Both the position numbers and the translations under genes were made by a program. Positions 33,793 to 41,319 of a stretch of DNA of 50,572 nucleotides are shown here, in pieces. Within the stretch, counting starts at the first letter, position 1, and each line of letters opens with the position of its first letter. The stretch is from Oxalobacteraceae bacterium (lineage in GTDB: Bacteria; Pseudomonadota; Gammaproteobacteria; Burkholderiales; Burkholderiaceae_D): NCBI GenBank assembly GCA_013284265.1, contig JABTBR010000052.1, forward strand, positions 1 to 50,572, in the 5' to 3' direction. The notes beneath the pieces are model-generated. The model did not search any database. It saw nothing but the letters and a program-made list of their open reading frames with translations, and was not told the origin of the DNA.

Positions 33793-35079
33793 CGCGGCGC
33801 CGGCGGCACTCTTGCGCTGGGCCGCCTCTTCCTCGTCGGCATGGGGGAAGCGGTCCATGCGCGACAGGATAGGGAACTTGACGGCCCAGATAGCGGTGAC
33901 GGCCAGCGTGGCGGCGCCGCCGAACAGCACCGCGCGCACCAGGCCGAACCAGCCGGCCGTGACGCCGGACTCGAATTCGCCCAGCTCGTTGGAGGCGCCA
34001 ATGAACACGGCGTTGACGGCGCTGACGCGGCCACGGATGGCATCCGGTGTTTCATACTGCACCAGCAGGTGGCGCACGTAGACGCTGATCATGTCGCCGG
34101 CGCCCATCAGGAACAGCGCGACCAGGGCAATGATGAAGCTGCTGGTGGCGCCCAGTACCATCGTGGCCAGGCCGAACACGGCCACGCCGCCGAACATCCA
34201 CAGGCCGACGCGGCGCGTGATCGGATGGAAGGCCAGGATCACCGAGCACAGCGCGGCGCCCGCGCCGGGCGCGCCGCGCAGCATGCCCAGTCCGCTCGGG
34301 CCGATATGCAGCACGTCATGGGCCAGCGCCGGCAGCAGCGCGGTGGCGCCGCCGAACAGTACGGCGAACAGGTCGAGCGAGATGGCGCCGAACATGATGG
34401 GGCGCGACCAGACGAAGCGCAGGCCTTCGAGCACGCTGTGCCAGGTGGCCGGTTCACGGTTGAGCACCTGCAGGTTCTTGGCCCGCGTCAGGGCGGTCAG
34501 CACGGCGGACAGGGCCAGCAGGGCGGCGGAAATGATGTACACCGTTGTCGGGCCGGCCAGGTAGAGCAGGCCGCCCAGCACCGGACCGACGATGATGGCC
34601 ACGTGGGTGCAGGAAGAGTTGAGGGCGACGGCCTGGCTGAAGTTTTCCTTCGGCACCAGATTGACCAGCACGGCCTGGGTGGCCGGCATCATGAAGGCGC
34701 GCGCGCTGCCGTATAGCACCAGGGTGGCGAACACGGGCCAGACGCTGGTCAATCCGCTCAGCGTAAAGCCGAGCAGCATCAGGCCGACCAGCATTTGCAC
34801 GCTGAGGCAGACGGTGATGATGTTGAGGCGCTTGTAACGGTCGGCCGCGTGGCCGGCGATCAGGATCAGCAACAGGAAGGGCGCGAACTGGGCCAGGCCG
34901 ATCAGGCCCAGGTCGAACAGATTGCCGGTCAGTTGATAGACTTGCCAACCGATGGCCACGCTCTGCATGCGCACCGCGACGGTGCTCAGGACGCGGGCGG
35001 ACAGGTAGAAGGCGAAATTGCGGTGCTGCAGGACGGCGAGGCCGTTGCGAGAGGAATTGCCGGGAGCGGACTCAGACAT
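33790..35079 (-). CDS. MFS transporter, DHA3/EntS-like
   Basis: 429 residues with about twelve membrane helices. LQHRNFAFYLSARVLSTVAV and the AGHAADRYKRLNII loop match the DHA3 group (EntS, siderophore or drug exporters). The last codon is followed by TAA contributed by the adjacent repeat. The substrate is unknown. It lies 99 bases downstream of the ferredoxin-reductase gene in the same direction. Confidence 0.88.
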   Translation of the reverse strand: MSESAPGNSSRNGLAVLQHRNFAFYLSARVLSTVAVRMQSVAIGWQVYQLTGNLFDLGLIGLAQFAPFLLLILIAGHAADRYKRLNIITVCLSVQMLVGLMLLGFTLSGLTSVWPVFATLVLYGSARAFMMPATQAVLVNLVPKENFSQAVALNSSCTHVAIIVGPVLGGLLYLAGPTTVYIISAALLALSAVLTALTRAKNLQVLNREPATWHSVLEGLRFVWSRPIMFGAISLDLFAVLFGGATALLPALAHDVLHIGPSGLGMLRGAPGAGAALCSVILAFHPITRRVGLWMFGGVAVFGLATMVLGATSSFIIALVALFLMGAGDMISVYVRHLLVQYETPDAIRGRVSAVNAVFIGASNELGEFESGVTAGWFGLVRAVLFGGAATLAVTAIWAVKFPILSRMDRFPHADEEEAAQRKSAAGAA

Positions 35080-35178
35080 GAAACAACTTTCGGGAAGGAT
35101 GGAAACTGGTGCTGCCGCAGCACCGGGCGGGGCCGGTGCCGTATCGCAGCCCCGTCCTTCCCGGTGTGCTGCTGAAAC

Positions 35179-36207
35179 TTAAGGCTTGTTGATATCGGCC
35201 TCGGTGGTGAAGGCGTCGGCATAAAATTCATCTTCCGGCAGGGCGCATTGCTGGACGAAGTCGTGCTTGGCCGAGTCCACCACGATGGGCGCGCCGCAGG
35301 CATACACCTGGTGGCCGGAGAGGTCGGGGAAGTCCTGGATCACGGCCTGGTGCACGAAGCCGTCGCGGCCCTGCCAGCCATCTTCGGCCAGCGCGTTCGA
35401 CACCACCGGCACGTAGTGGAAGTGCGGCAGCTCGGCGGCCCACTGGCGGCACAGCGCGTCCATGTACAGGTCTTGCGGACGGCGTCCGCCCCAGTACAAG
35501 GTCATGGGCCGGGTCGAGCCGGCGTGGATCATGTGCTCGACGATCGCCTTGATCGGCGCGAAGCCGGTGCCGGAGGCCAGTAGCACCATCGGCTTGTCGG
35601 AATCCTCGCGCACGAAGAAGGTGCCGAGCGGACCTTCGAAGCGCAGGATGTCGCGCTCTTTCAGCGTGGAAAACACCTGTTCGGTGAACAGGCCGCCCGG
35701 CATGTGGCGGATGTGCAGACTGATCGGTTCGTCCCGGTCGGGCGCGGTGGCCATGCTGTAGCTGCGGCGTTTGCCATCGCGCAGCATGAATTCGATATAC
35801 TGCCCGGCGCGGTACTGGAGTTTTTCGTTGGCGGGCAGTTGCAGGGTCAGGATGATGACGTCCGGTGCCACTTTGTCGAGCGTGGCGACACGCGAAGGCA
35901 TCTTGCGGATCGGGAAGTCGCCGCTGCCGGCCACTTCGCGCGCTTCGATCACCAGGTCGGCGTGCGCGGTGGCGCAGCAGAACAGCGAGTAGCCTTGGGC
36001 TTCCTCTTCCGGCGTCAGCGCGCGCTGCTGGTGCGCCTTGTGGCTGACCGAACCGGAAATGACCTTGCCCTTGCAGGAGCTGCAGGCACCGTTTTTGCAA
36101 CCGTAGGGCAGGCCGACGCCTGCGCGCATCGCCGCGGCCAGGACGGTTTCATCTTCCTCGCAGCTGAATTGATGGCCGCTGGGCTGAACAGTAATGTGGA
36201 ACGTCAT
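35179..36207 (-). CDS. Ferredoxin-NAD(P)H reductase, CDP-6-deoxyglucoseen-reductase-like
   Basis: 342 residues from the ATG at 36207 (AAGGA upstream). It has an N-terminal plant-type [2Fe-2S] domain with Cys37, Cys42, Cys45 (GCKNGACSSCKG) and a fourth in LFCCAT, then an FAD domain (RRSYSMATAP) and an NAD domain (LASGTGFAPIKAI). This order is that of the AscD / phenol-hydroxylase-reductase group, which feeds electrons to an oxygenase or dehydratase; the partner is not in the window. It is divergent from the SDR gene with a 12-base gap between the two starts. Confidence 0.88.
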   Translation of the reverse strand: MTFHITVQPSGHQFSCEEDETVLAAAMRAGVGLPYGCKNGACSSCKGKVISGSVSHKAHQQRALTPEEEAQGYSLFCCATAHADLVIEAREVAGSGDFPIRKMPSRVATLDKVAPDVIILTLQLPANEKLQYRAGQYIEFMLRDGKRRSYSMATAPDRDEPISLHIRHMPGGLFTEQVFSTLKERDILRFEGPLGTFFVREDSDKPMVLLASGTGFAPIKAIVEHMIHAGSTRPMTLYWGGRRPQDLYMDALCRQWAAELPHFHYVPVVSNALAEDGWQGRDGFVHQAVIQDFPDLSGHQVYACGAPIVVDSAKHDFVQQCALPEDEFYADAFTTEADINKP

Positions 36208-36219
36208 ACAATCCTTGAA

Positions 36220-37119
36220 ATGAAAAATACCATGACTCAAAAAATTCGCCTGCCGCGCCTGCTGATCCTCGGTTGCGGCGATGTCGGTATGCGCCTGGTG
36301 CCGCTGCTGCGCGCTCACTTCCGCATCTTCGCCGTCACCAGCCAGCCCGCGCGCTGCGACGCTCTGCGCGCGCTGGGCGTGGTGCCCATCGTGGCCGATC
36401 TGGACCGTCCCGCCACCTTGCGGCGCCTGCGCGGCCTGGCCAGCCACATCGTGCACCTGGCGCCGCCCCGCTCCGAAGGCTTGCTGGATCAGCGCACCCG
36501 TCACCTGACCGCCATTTTACCTGAGCAAGCCCGTCTCGTTTATGTCAGCACCAGCGGCGTCTACGGCGATTGCGGCGGGGAGTGGATAGATGAAACCCGC
36601 ACGGTCGCGCCGCACAACAGCCGGGCCCGGCGACGGGTGGATGGCGAACAGGTGCTGCGGCGCTGGGCCGTGCGCAGTTCCAGCCAGCTCAGCATTCTGC
36701 GGGTGCCGGGGATCTATGGGGCGGACAGGCTGCCGCTCAAGCGTTTGCAGGCCGGCACGCCGGCCCTGCGCGACGCCGACGATGTTTACACCAACCACAT
36801 CCACGCCGACGATCTGGCGCGCATCGTGGCGCGTGCGCTGTTCCGCGGCGCGCCGAACCGGGTCTACCACGCGAGCGATGATAGCGAGCTGAAGATGGCG
36901 GCCTATTTCGACCAGGTGGCCGATGCCTTCGGACTGGCGCGCCCGCCGCGCCTGCCGCGCGCCGAACTGGCGCAGCAGGTCACGCCGGCTTTGCTGTCGT
37001 TCATGTCCGAATCGCGCCGTTTGCGCAATGAGCGCCTGAAACGGGAACTTGGACTGCGCTTGCGCTATCCAACGGTGGCGGACACGCTGGCCGGCTGCGC
37101 GACGGCACCACGGGAATAG
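36220..37119 (+). CDS. NAD(P)-dependent epimerase/SDR (YeeZ-like)
   Basis: 299 residues. LLILGCGDVGMRLVPLL is the Rossmann glycine motif, VYVSTSGVYGDCGG holds the Ser of the extended-SDR site, and the rest fits the YeeZ group of atypical SDRs. Start choice: ATG at 36220 or 36232, both lacking a clear ribosome-binding site; 36220 is only 12 bases from the divergent reductase start. The substrate is unknown. Confidence 0.8.
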   Translation: MKNTMTQKIRLPRLLILGCGDVGMRLVPLLRAHFRIFAVTSQPARCDALRALGVVPIVADLDRPATLRRLRGLASHIVHLAPPRSEGLLDQRTRHLTAILPEQARLVYVSTSGVYGDCGGEWIDETRTVAPHNSRARRRVDGEQVLRRWAVRSSSQLSILRVPGIYGADRLPLKRLQAGTPALRDADDVYTNHIHADDLARIVARALFRGAPNRVYHASDDSELKMAAYFDQVADAFGLARPPRLPRAELAQQVTPALLSFMSESRRLRNERLKRELGLRLRYPTVADTLAGCATAPRE

Positions 37120-37149
37120 GGACGGGCGGCCGGGAAGGGCTGGGCCGGC

Positions 37150-37398
37150 TTATTTCTTCTGGCGTAAGCGCTGCTGCTGTTTTTTCTGCGTCTGCGACTT
37201 GTTCTGCTTGGTCTGGTACAGCGCGACGGCGTCTTTCTTGGCCTGTTCGACGGTGCGCAGCTCTTCCTTGTCGTCATGGGCGACGAAGTAGTCGTTGGCT
37301 TGGGCGTCGACCACCAGTTTGATGGCGGCGGCATCGTCGAGCTCATAGAGCTCGGTCAGGAGAGTGGTGATCTCATCCAGGAATTCTTCGTATGTCAT
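37150..37398 (-). CDS. Small charged protein with Gln/Lys-rich tail
   Basis: 82 residues from the ATG at 37398, with AAGG eight bases upstream. The N-terminal part is acidic and helical (MTYEEFLDEITTLLTELYEL) and the C-terminus is strongly basic (KSQTQKKQQQRLRQKK). I recognise no family. The clean ribosome-binding site and charge layout suggest a real gene. The roughly 320 bases upstream, to 37717, contain nothing I can name. Confidence 0.65.
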   Translation of the reverse strand: MTYEEFLDEITTLLTELYELDDAAAIKLVVDAQANDYFVAHDDKEELRTVEQAKKDAVALYQTKQNKSQTQKKQQQRLRQKK

Positions 37399-37717
37399 AT
37401 GCGGCGCCTTCACGTGTTTTGCGGTATGTTACTCAATAAGCCGGAACGGCGGTTGCCGGTCGGCGGGCCGCTATTCTAAACCACTGTTGCGGATTGCCTG
37501 CCGCGAGGGGAAAAGGGGCGGCTTGCAAGCCCGGCGTAAGGTTTGCATCCCATGCTGGATCATCGTCACCACTGAGGCAAGTCAAACCCATTTTCGATTT
37601 CACCACTATTGTGGCCAAAAATCGACAGCACGGTTGGAGAAAGCTTGAGAATTCATTTTTCCGGCCGTAAACTAGTGTAACGCCATGGCTATCCATGGCG
37701 AACCTTCAGGAGTGGAT

Positions 37718-37966
37718 ATGCCAGTCATTCTGCATCCAACCAAAGAGCAGGTCCGAGCCTACATGCAGCTGCGCGAATTCGACCGCCGCCCGCCGCCTGC
37801 TCCCGCCGAGATCCGACAGCAACTGGGCTGGTATTTTGGTTCCAACTGCACCGCGCTCCCAGCCGGTAATCACTGCCTGTTTTTCCCAGGTACCATCGCC
37901 CAGCTCAGCACCTTGCTGGTGATGGAGTGGTGTTTCCTGGCGGCGGGCGTGCAGCACCGCAACTGA
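37718..37966 (+). CDS. Small hypothetical protein
   Basis: 82 residues. The ATG at 37718 has AGGAG shortly upstream, which decides it over an earlier in-frame ATG. The N-terminus MPVILHPTKEQVRAYMQLRE is helical and proline-rich, followed by IRQQLGWYFG and a hydrophobic stretch. No family is recognised. It stands alone. Confidence 0.6.
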   Translation: MPVILHPTKEQVRAYMQLREFDRRPPPAPAEIRQQLGWYFGSNCTALPAGNHCLFFPGTIAQLSTLLVMEWCFLAAGVQHRN

Positions 37967-38342
37967 GCACCTGCGCAGCGCCAGCGCATTGCACAGGGCG
38001 CCGCCATGTGCGTCGCCCGCGCGAAGTTTTCCTGTTTTTGTTGTTTTTCAGCAACAGCCATTGCCGTAGCGGCCGATGGTCCCGCCTTATTGGGTTTCTG
38101 CTATGTATTTCGTGAGGAAAAAGTTTCCTATCACACGAGATATGTGAGAAATCTAACCAAAACTCACAAAAATACGTTCCCAGTTAGCCGAACGTTAACA
38201 AATGCGTGTATTATCTGGGTTGTGTGCTGAAAAACGTCATAAATGTTTGCGTTTTCTCAGTACTGCCCTGGTATTTTGATTTATTTTTTTTATGCAAGTG
38301 TCGCTTTTTATCCAAATGGCGACGTCAACCTGGTTGAACATT
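37967..38342. other. AT-rich gene-free stretch
   Basis: 376 bases. From about 38100 the composition becomes clearly AT-rich (runs of T and A), unlike the surrounding DNA, and leads into the small HTH-like gene. No coding frame, hairpin or repeat of note. It is a plausible promoter region. Confidence 0.55.
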
Positions 38343-38582
38343 ATGTCTATCAAAGAAATCACCGCGTCGCCTACTTACAACCCTAACCGTGTTCTGGATG
38401 CGATTATCGAGAAGCTGCAACTGAAAAACGACGCGGCCCTGTCGCGCGCTTTGGAAGTGGCGCCACCGGTCATCAGCAAAATCCGCCACAACACGCTGCC
38501 GATCGGCGCCACCATTCTGATCCGCATGCACGAGATCAGCGATTTCAGCATTCGCGAACTGCGCGAACTGATGGCCGCCTAA
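38343..38582 (+). CDS. Small helix-turn-helix-like protein
   Basis: 79 residues from ATG 38343 (an upstream in-frame ATG at 38292 would add a non-conserved lead). The region NDAALSRALEVAPPVISKIR has the spacing of an XRE-type helix-turn-helix, followed by LPIGATILIRMHEISDFSIR. It is probably a small DNA-binding regulator; the target is unknown. The next 300 bases (38583-38882) hold only a small CGGTAGT/ACTACCG hairpin. Confidence 0.7.
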   Translation: MSIKEITASPTYNPNRVLDAIIEKLQLKNDAALSRALEVAPPVISKIRHNTLPIGATILIRMHEISDFSIRELRELMAA

Positions 38583-38882
38583 GTCAGTTGTTGTCGTTGT
38601 TGTTGTAAAGCTTGTCGGTAGTGAACTACCGGCAGCAGGCGTTGGCGGCAGGCAGTCCCCGGGGGACCGTCGGTCGCGGATGACTGTTTCGCTGTTGTAG
38701 TGTGCAGGAATTGCCGGCTTGACGACGCGCGCATGCCTGATGCGCCGCGTCCGGGCCAGGCTGCCGCCTTTCCCCTCCGCCCGTGCCCACGCGCACAGGC
38801 GCGACCTTTCACCGGCCGCCATCGGCGCTGGACATCCCGCTTGACACAATGGCGCGGCGCCTGGGCCGCACACTTCTATGGC

Positions 38883-39089
38883 TCAGGCCGAAGTGCTGAT
38901 CGTCGTGCCGATCTTTTGACCGCTGGTATTCACCGATGGCGTCGAGGCTGCCGGTGGTGGTGGTGCCGGTGGGGTGATGTTCTCGGCGGGCTTGTCGGCC
39001 GCCTGGCGTACCGGCTGTTGTTGCTGGAGCGGCGTGGCCTGGACGGTGGCTGCGCTGGTATTCGATGAGGTGACTGCGTTGACGGTCAT
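38883..39089 (-). CDS. Small Pro/Ala/Thr-rich protein downstream of the GRDP-repeat genes
   Basis: 68 residues. GGAGG five bases before the ATG is one of the strongest ribosome-binding sites in the window, so I regard it as real. The product is low-complexity (Gln run near residue 22, PPAPPPP near 41) with a Ser/Thr-rich tail, without signal peptide or cysteine. It is leftward and 69 bases beyond the first GRDP-repeat gene, so probably on the same transcript. Function unknown. Confidence 0.6.
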   Translation of the reverse strand: MTVNAVTSSNTSAATVQATPLQQQQPVRQAADKPAENITPPAPPPPAASTPSVNTSGQKIGTTISTSA

Positions 39090-39158
39090 GGTGACCTCCG
39101 CTGAATGGAAATACCCGGCCCGGCCGCCAGCAGAAGCTGGCAGGCAGAGCCGGTCGGG

Positions 39159-39950
39159 TCAGGCGCTCAGGCGTGGCCGTTCAGCGTACAGCTTGTCGGT
39201 TTGCGCCGCGGTAGGCACACCCGAGTACGCCGCCATCTGTTGGGTGGGGACGCCCGAATATGCCGCCATTTTTTGCGTCGGTACACCAGAATACGCCATT
39301 TTCTGGGTGGGCACGCCAGAATATGCGCTCGCCTGTGCAGGCCGGCTCGGCACGCCCGAGTAGGCGACGGTGGGGACGCCGGAGTAGGCCGTGCTTTTCG
39401 CTTGCTGGGTAGGCACGCCTGAATACGCCACGGTCGGCACGCCCGAGTAGGCGGTGCTTTTGGCCTGCTGGGTCGGTACGCCGGAATACGCCACGGTGGG
39501 CACGCCCGAATAGGCCGCACCCTTCGCTTGCTGGGTCGGCACGCCCGAATACGCGGCGTCGGCGCCGCGGAGATAACTCTCGCCAAAGGTTTCCTCGTAC
39601 AGCTCGCGCATGCGCTCGCCCACACGGTGGTGGACTTCCTCGTCATCCTCGCCGCGCAGGCCGATGTAAGGGAAGTGATGCAGGAAGTAGCCGAACACGG
39701 CCTGGCAATCGCTGGCGTATTTCATCGTGTCCAGGATGTGGTAATGCCAGAAGGTGTCGACGTCGAACAGCGGTGCGGTCTGCTCGTGCGGGAAGGTTTT
39801 CATCAGATAGAGGAAACGGCGATATTCGAACTCAACGGCATTGACCTGGTCCAGCGACCATCCCTCGCCCGATTCCTTGTGCATCAGCTTGACTTTGATT
39901 GGTTCCAGGTCCAGGTCGGCGATCGCTTGAAAACTGTCATGTGAAATCAT
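39159..39950 (-). CDS. GRDP-like protein with eleven AYSGVP repeats (paralogue 1)
   Basis: 263 residues from the ATG at 39950 (AAGGA about ten bases upstream; it aligns with the start of the paralogue). Residues 10-130 form a conserved domain with LDLEPIKVKLMH, EFEYRRFL, DVDTFWHYHILDTMKY and FGYFLHHFPYIGLRGEDD, resembling the 'glycine-rich domain-containing protein-like' family (PF07173, from memory). Residues 133-250 hold eleven copies of AYSGVP(T/S), separated by QQAKST, V, QKM and similar linkers. The end is LYAERPRLSA. No signal peptide. The role is unknown; the repeats could be interaction modules or modified peptides. Confidence 0.8.
   Translation of the reverse strand: MISHDSFQAIADLDLEPIKVKLMHKESGEGWSLDQVNAVEFEYRRFLYLMKTFPHEQTAPLFDVDTFWHYHILDTMKYASDCQAVFGYFLHHFPYIGLRGEDDEEVHHRVGERMRELYEETFGESYLRGADAAYSGVPTQQAKGAAYSGVPTVAYSGVPTQQAKSTAYSGVPTVAYSGVPTQQAKSTAYSGVPTVAYSGVPSRPAQASAYSGVPTQKMAYSGVPTQKMAAYSGVPTQQMAAYSGVPTAAQTDKLYAERPRLSA
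39201..39554 (-). repeat. In-frame tandem repeats coding AYSGVP units
   Basis: Eleven copies, mostly alternating 13- and 8-residue spacing in the first part and 10-11 near the end. Silent differences between copies are frequent, while A-Y-S-G-V-P is invariant. Confidence 0.9.
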
Positions 39951-40338
39951 GGATGAAAAGTCCTTAGAGGTTGGCAGTGCTGAGTTGTTTGCGGAAAACA
40001 AAGTTGCTAGACCTGATACACAGTGGCTCTGTCCCTGGCGGGAGGCTGACGCTGTGTCTCGTCCGGTACTGCTACGAAGGTCGGGTAGCAATAAGTTGAC
40101 GTACATCAACGTTCTTAGTATAGACAGGCATCGAATGATTTCAACCGAAAACTTATGTTGCCACAGATATTTTTTTGCGGTGCAACAACTTGCAAATTGC
40201 CAGTAAGTAACTAGTCATCCGCTAGTGAGTGGCTGCAAATACGCTAGTGTCCGTGCTGCGGGGGAAGGGCGGGGAGGCTGCGGGGAATAGTGGCCCGGCA
40301 AGATTGCCGGGCCTGGGGATACGCTGCGGTTTTTTTGA
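39951..40338. other. Intergenic stretch between the two GRDP-repeat genes
   Basis: 388 bases. Near 40292-40313 there is a strong hairpin (listed separately). The part at about 40070-40210 is AT-rich and may contain the promoter of paralogue 1. No coding frame that I trust. Confidence 0.55.
40292..40313 (-). terminator. Hairpin downstream of GRDP paralogue 2
   Basis: GGCCCGGCA and TGCCGGGCC form a nine-pair stem with a four-base loop, 26 bases beyond the stop of the leftward gene. No T run follows, so termination strength is uncertain. Confidence 0.5.
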
Positions 40339-41136
40339 TCAGGCTGCCTTATCGAGGCGCGGGCGCTCGCTGTAGAAACTGGCCAGTTTGGCCGTGTCGA
40401 TCGCCGCGGCCGCTTCGGCCTTGGCGGCCACGCCGGAGTAGGCCGTGTGGGCGGCGACACCGGAGTATGCCGTTTTTGCGGCAACGCCCGAGTAGGCGGT
40501 CTGGGCGGCGACACCCGAGTAAGCCGTTTTGGCGGCCACACCCGAATAGGCGGTTTTGGCGGCCACACCCGAATAGGCGGTTTTTGCCGCAATGCCGGAA
40601 TATGCCGTCTTGGCGGCGATACCCGAATAGGCGGTCTTGGCGGCCACGCCCGAGTAGGCGGTCTTGGCGGCCACGCCCGAATACGCCGTTTGCGCGGCCA
40701 CGCCCGAGTAAGCCGCCTTGGCGCCGCCGCCTGCCGTGCCGGCGTCCTCGCCGTCGCGCAGATAGGCTTCGCCGAAGGTCGCTTCGTAGAGTTCCTGCAT
40801 GCGCGCGCCGACGCGGGCATGGGCTTGCTCATCGTCCTCGCCGCGCAGGCCGATGTAAGGGAAGTGGTGCAGGAAGTAACCGAAGACGGCGTCGCAGTCG
40901 GCCGCGTATTTCATCGTGTCCAGGATATGGTAGTGCCAGAAGGTATCCACATCGACCAGCGGTGCGGTCTGTTCGTGCGGGAACTTCTTCATCAGGATCA
41001 GGAAACGGCGATATTCGAATTCGATGGCATTGGCATGCTCCAGGGTCCAGCCCTCACCGGATTCCCGATGCATCAGCTTGACTTTGATCGGTTCCAGATC
41101 AAGTGCGTCAATGGCATTCCATTCGTTCGAGTTCAT
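40339..41136 (-). CDS. GRDP-like protein with eleven AYSGVA repeats (paralogue 2)
   Basis: 265 residues; the ATG at 41136 has AAGGA nine bases upstream. Residues 10-127 match paralogue 1 almost position by position (LEPIKVKLMHRESGEGW, DVDTFWHYHILDTMKYA, HHFPYIGLRGEDDEQAHAR). Residues 142-240 are eleven exact nine-residue units AYSG(V/I)AA(K/Q/H)(T/A). The tail FYSERPRLDKAA corresponds to LYAERPRLSA of the other copy. The domain and tail are conserved while the linkers changed. There is no maturase, protease or transporter gene beside it. It lies 183 bases downstream of the histidine kinase gene. Confidence 0.8.
   Translation of the reverse strand: MNSNEWNAIDALDLEPIKVKLMHRESGEGWTLEHANAIEFEYRRFLILMKKFPHEQTAPLVDVDTFWHYHILDTMKYAADCDAVFGYFLHHFPYIGLRGEDDEQAHARVGARMQELYEATFGEAYLRDGEDAGTAGGGAKAAYSGVAAQTAYSGVAAKTAYSGVAAKTAYSGIAAKTAYSGIAAKTAYSGVAAKTAYSGVAAKTAYSGVAAQTAYSGVAAKTAYSGVAAHTAYSGVAAKAEAAAAIDTAKLASFYSERPRLDKAA
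40417..40713 (-). repeat. 27-base in-frame tandem repeats coding AYSGVA units
   Basis: Eleven contiguous 27-base units without gaps; copies differ by silent changes in the Val, Ala, Tyr and Thr codons and by Lys/Gln/His at one position. Confidence 0.92.
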
Positions 41137-41319
41137 GCGTGCGTTCCTTTGTCGGTAAGGTCGGGTTGATAAAAAGCAGACAAACCCATTCTGGGCTGCC
41201 AGAAACCGCGCTCATTTGATATTTATCAATATTTATTGAAGTTCCACATCAAACTGGTCATTATTGCAACGGCGTCAACGGCAGCAATGTAGGGCGCGAA
41301 TCGCCGCTTGCGGCCGCGC

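Noticed and set aside
40417..40713. Regular 27-base repeats as a CRISPR array
   Set aside because: Units are contiguous, lack spacers, keep an open frame and encode a conserved peptide; no cas genes.
39159..41136. Confident call of a RiPP precursor pair
   Set aside because: Repeats fit the idea, but no YcaO, radical SAM, ATP-grasp, MNIO or peptidase/transporter gene is adjacent, so it is left as a hypothesis.
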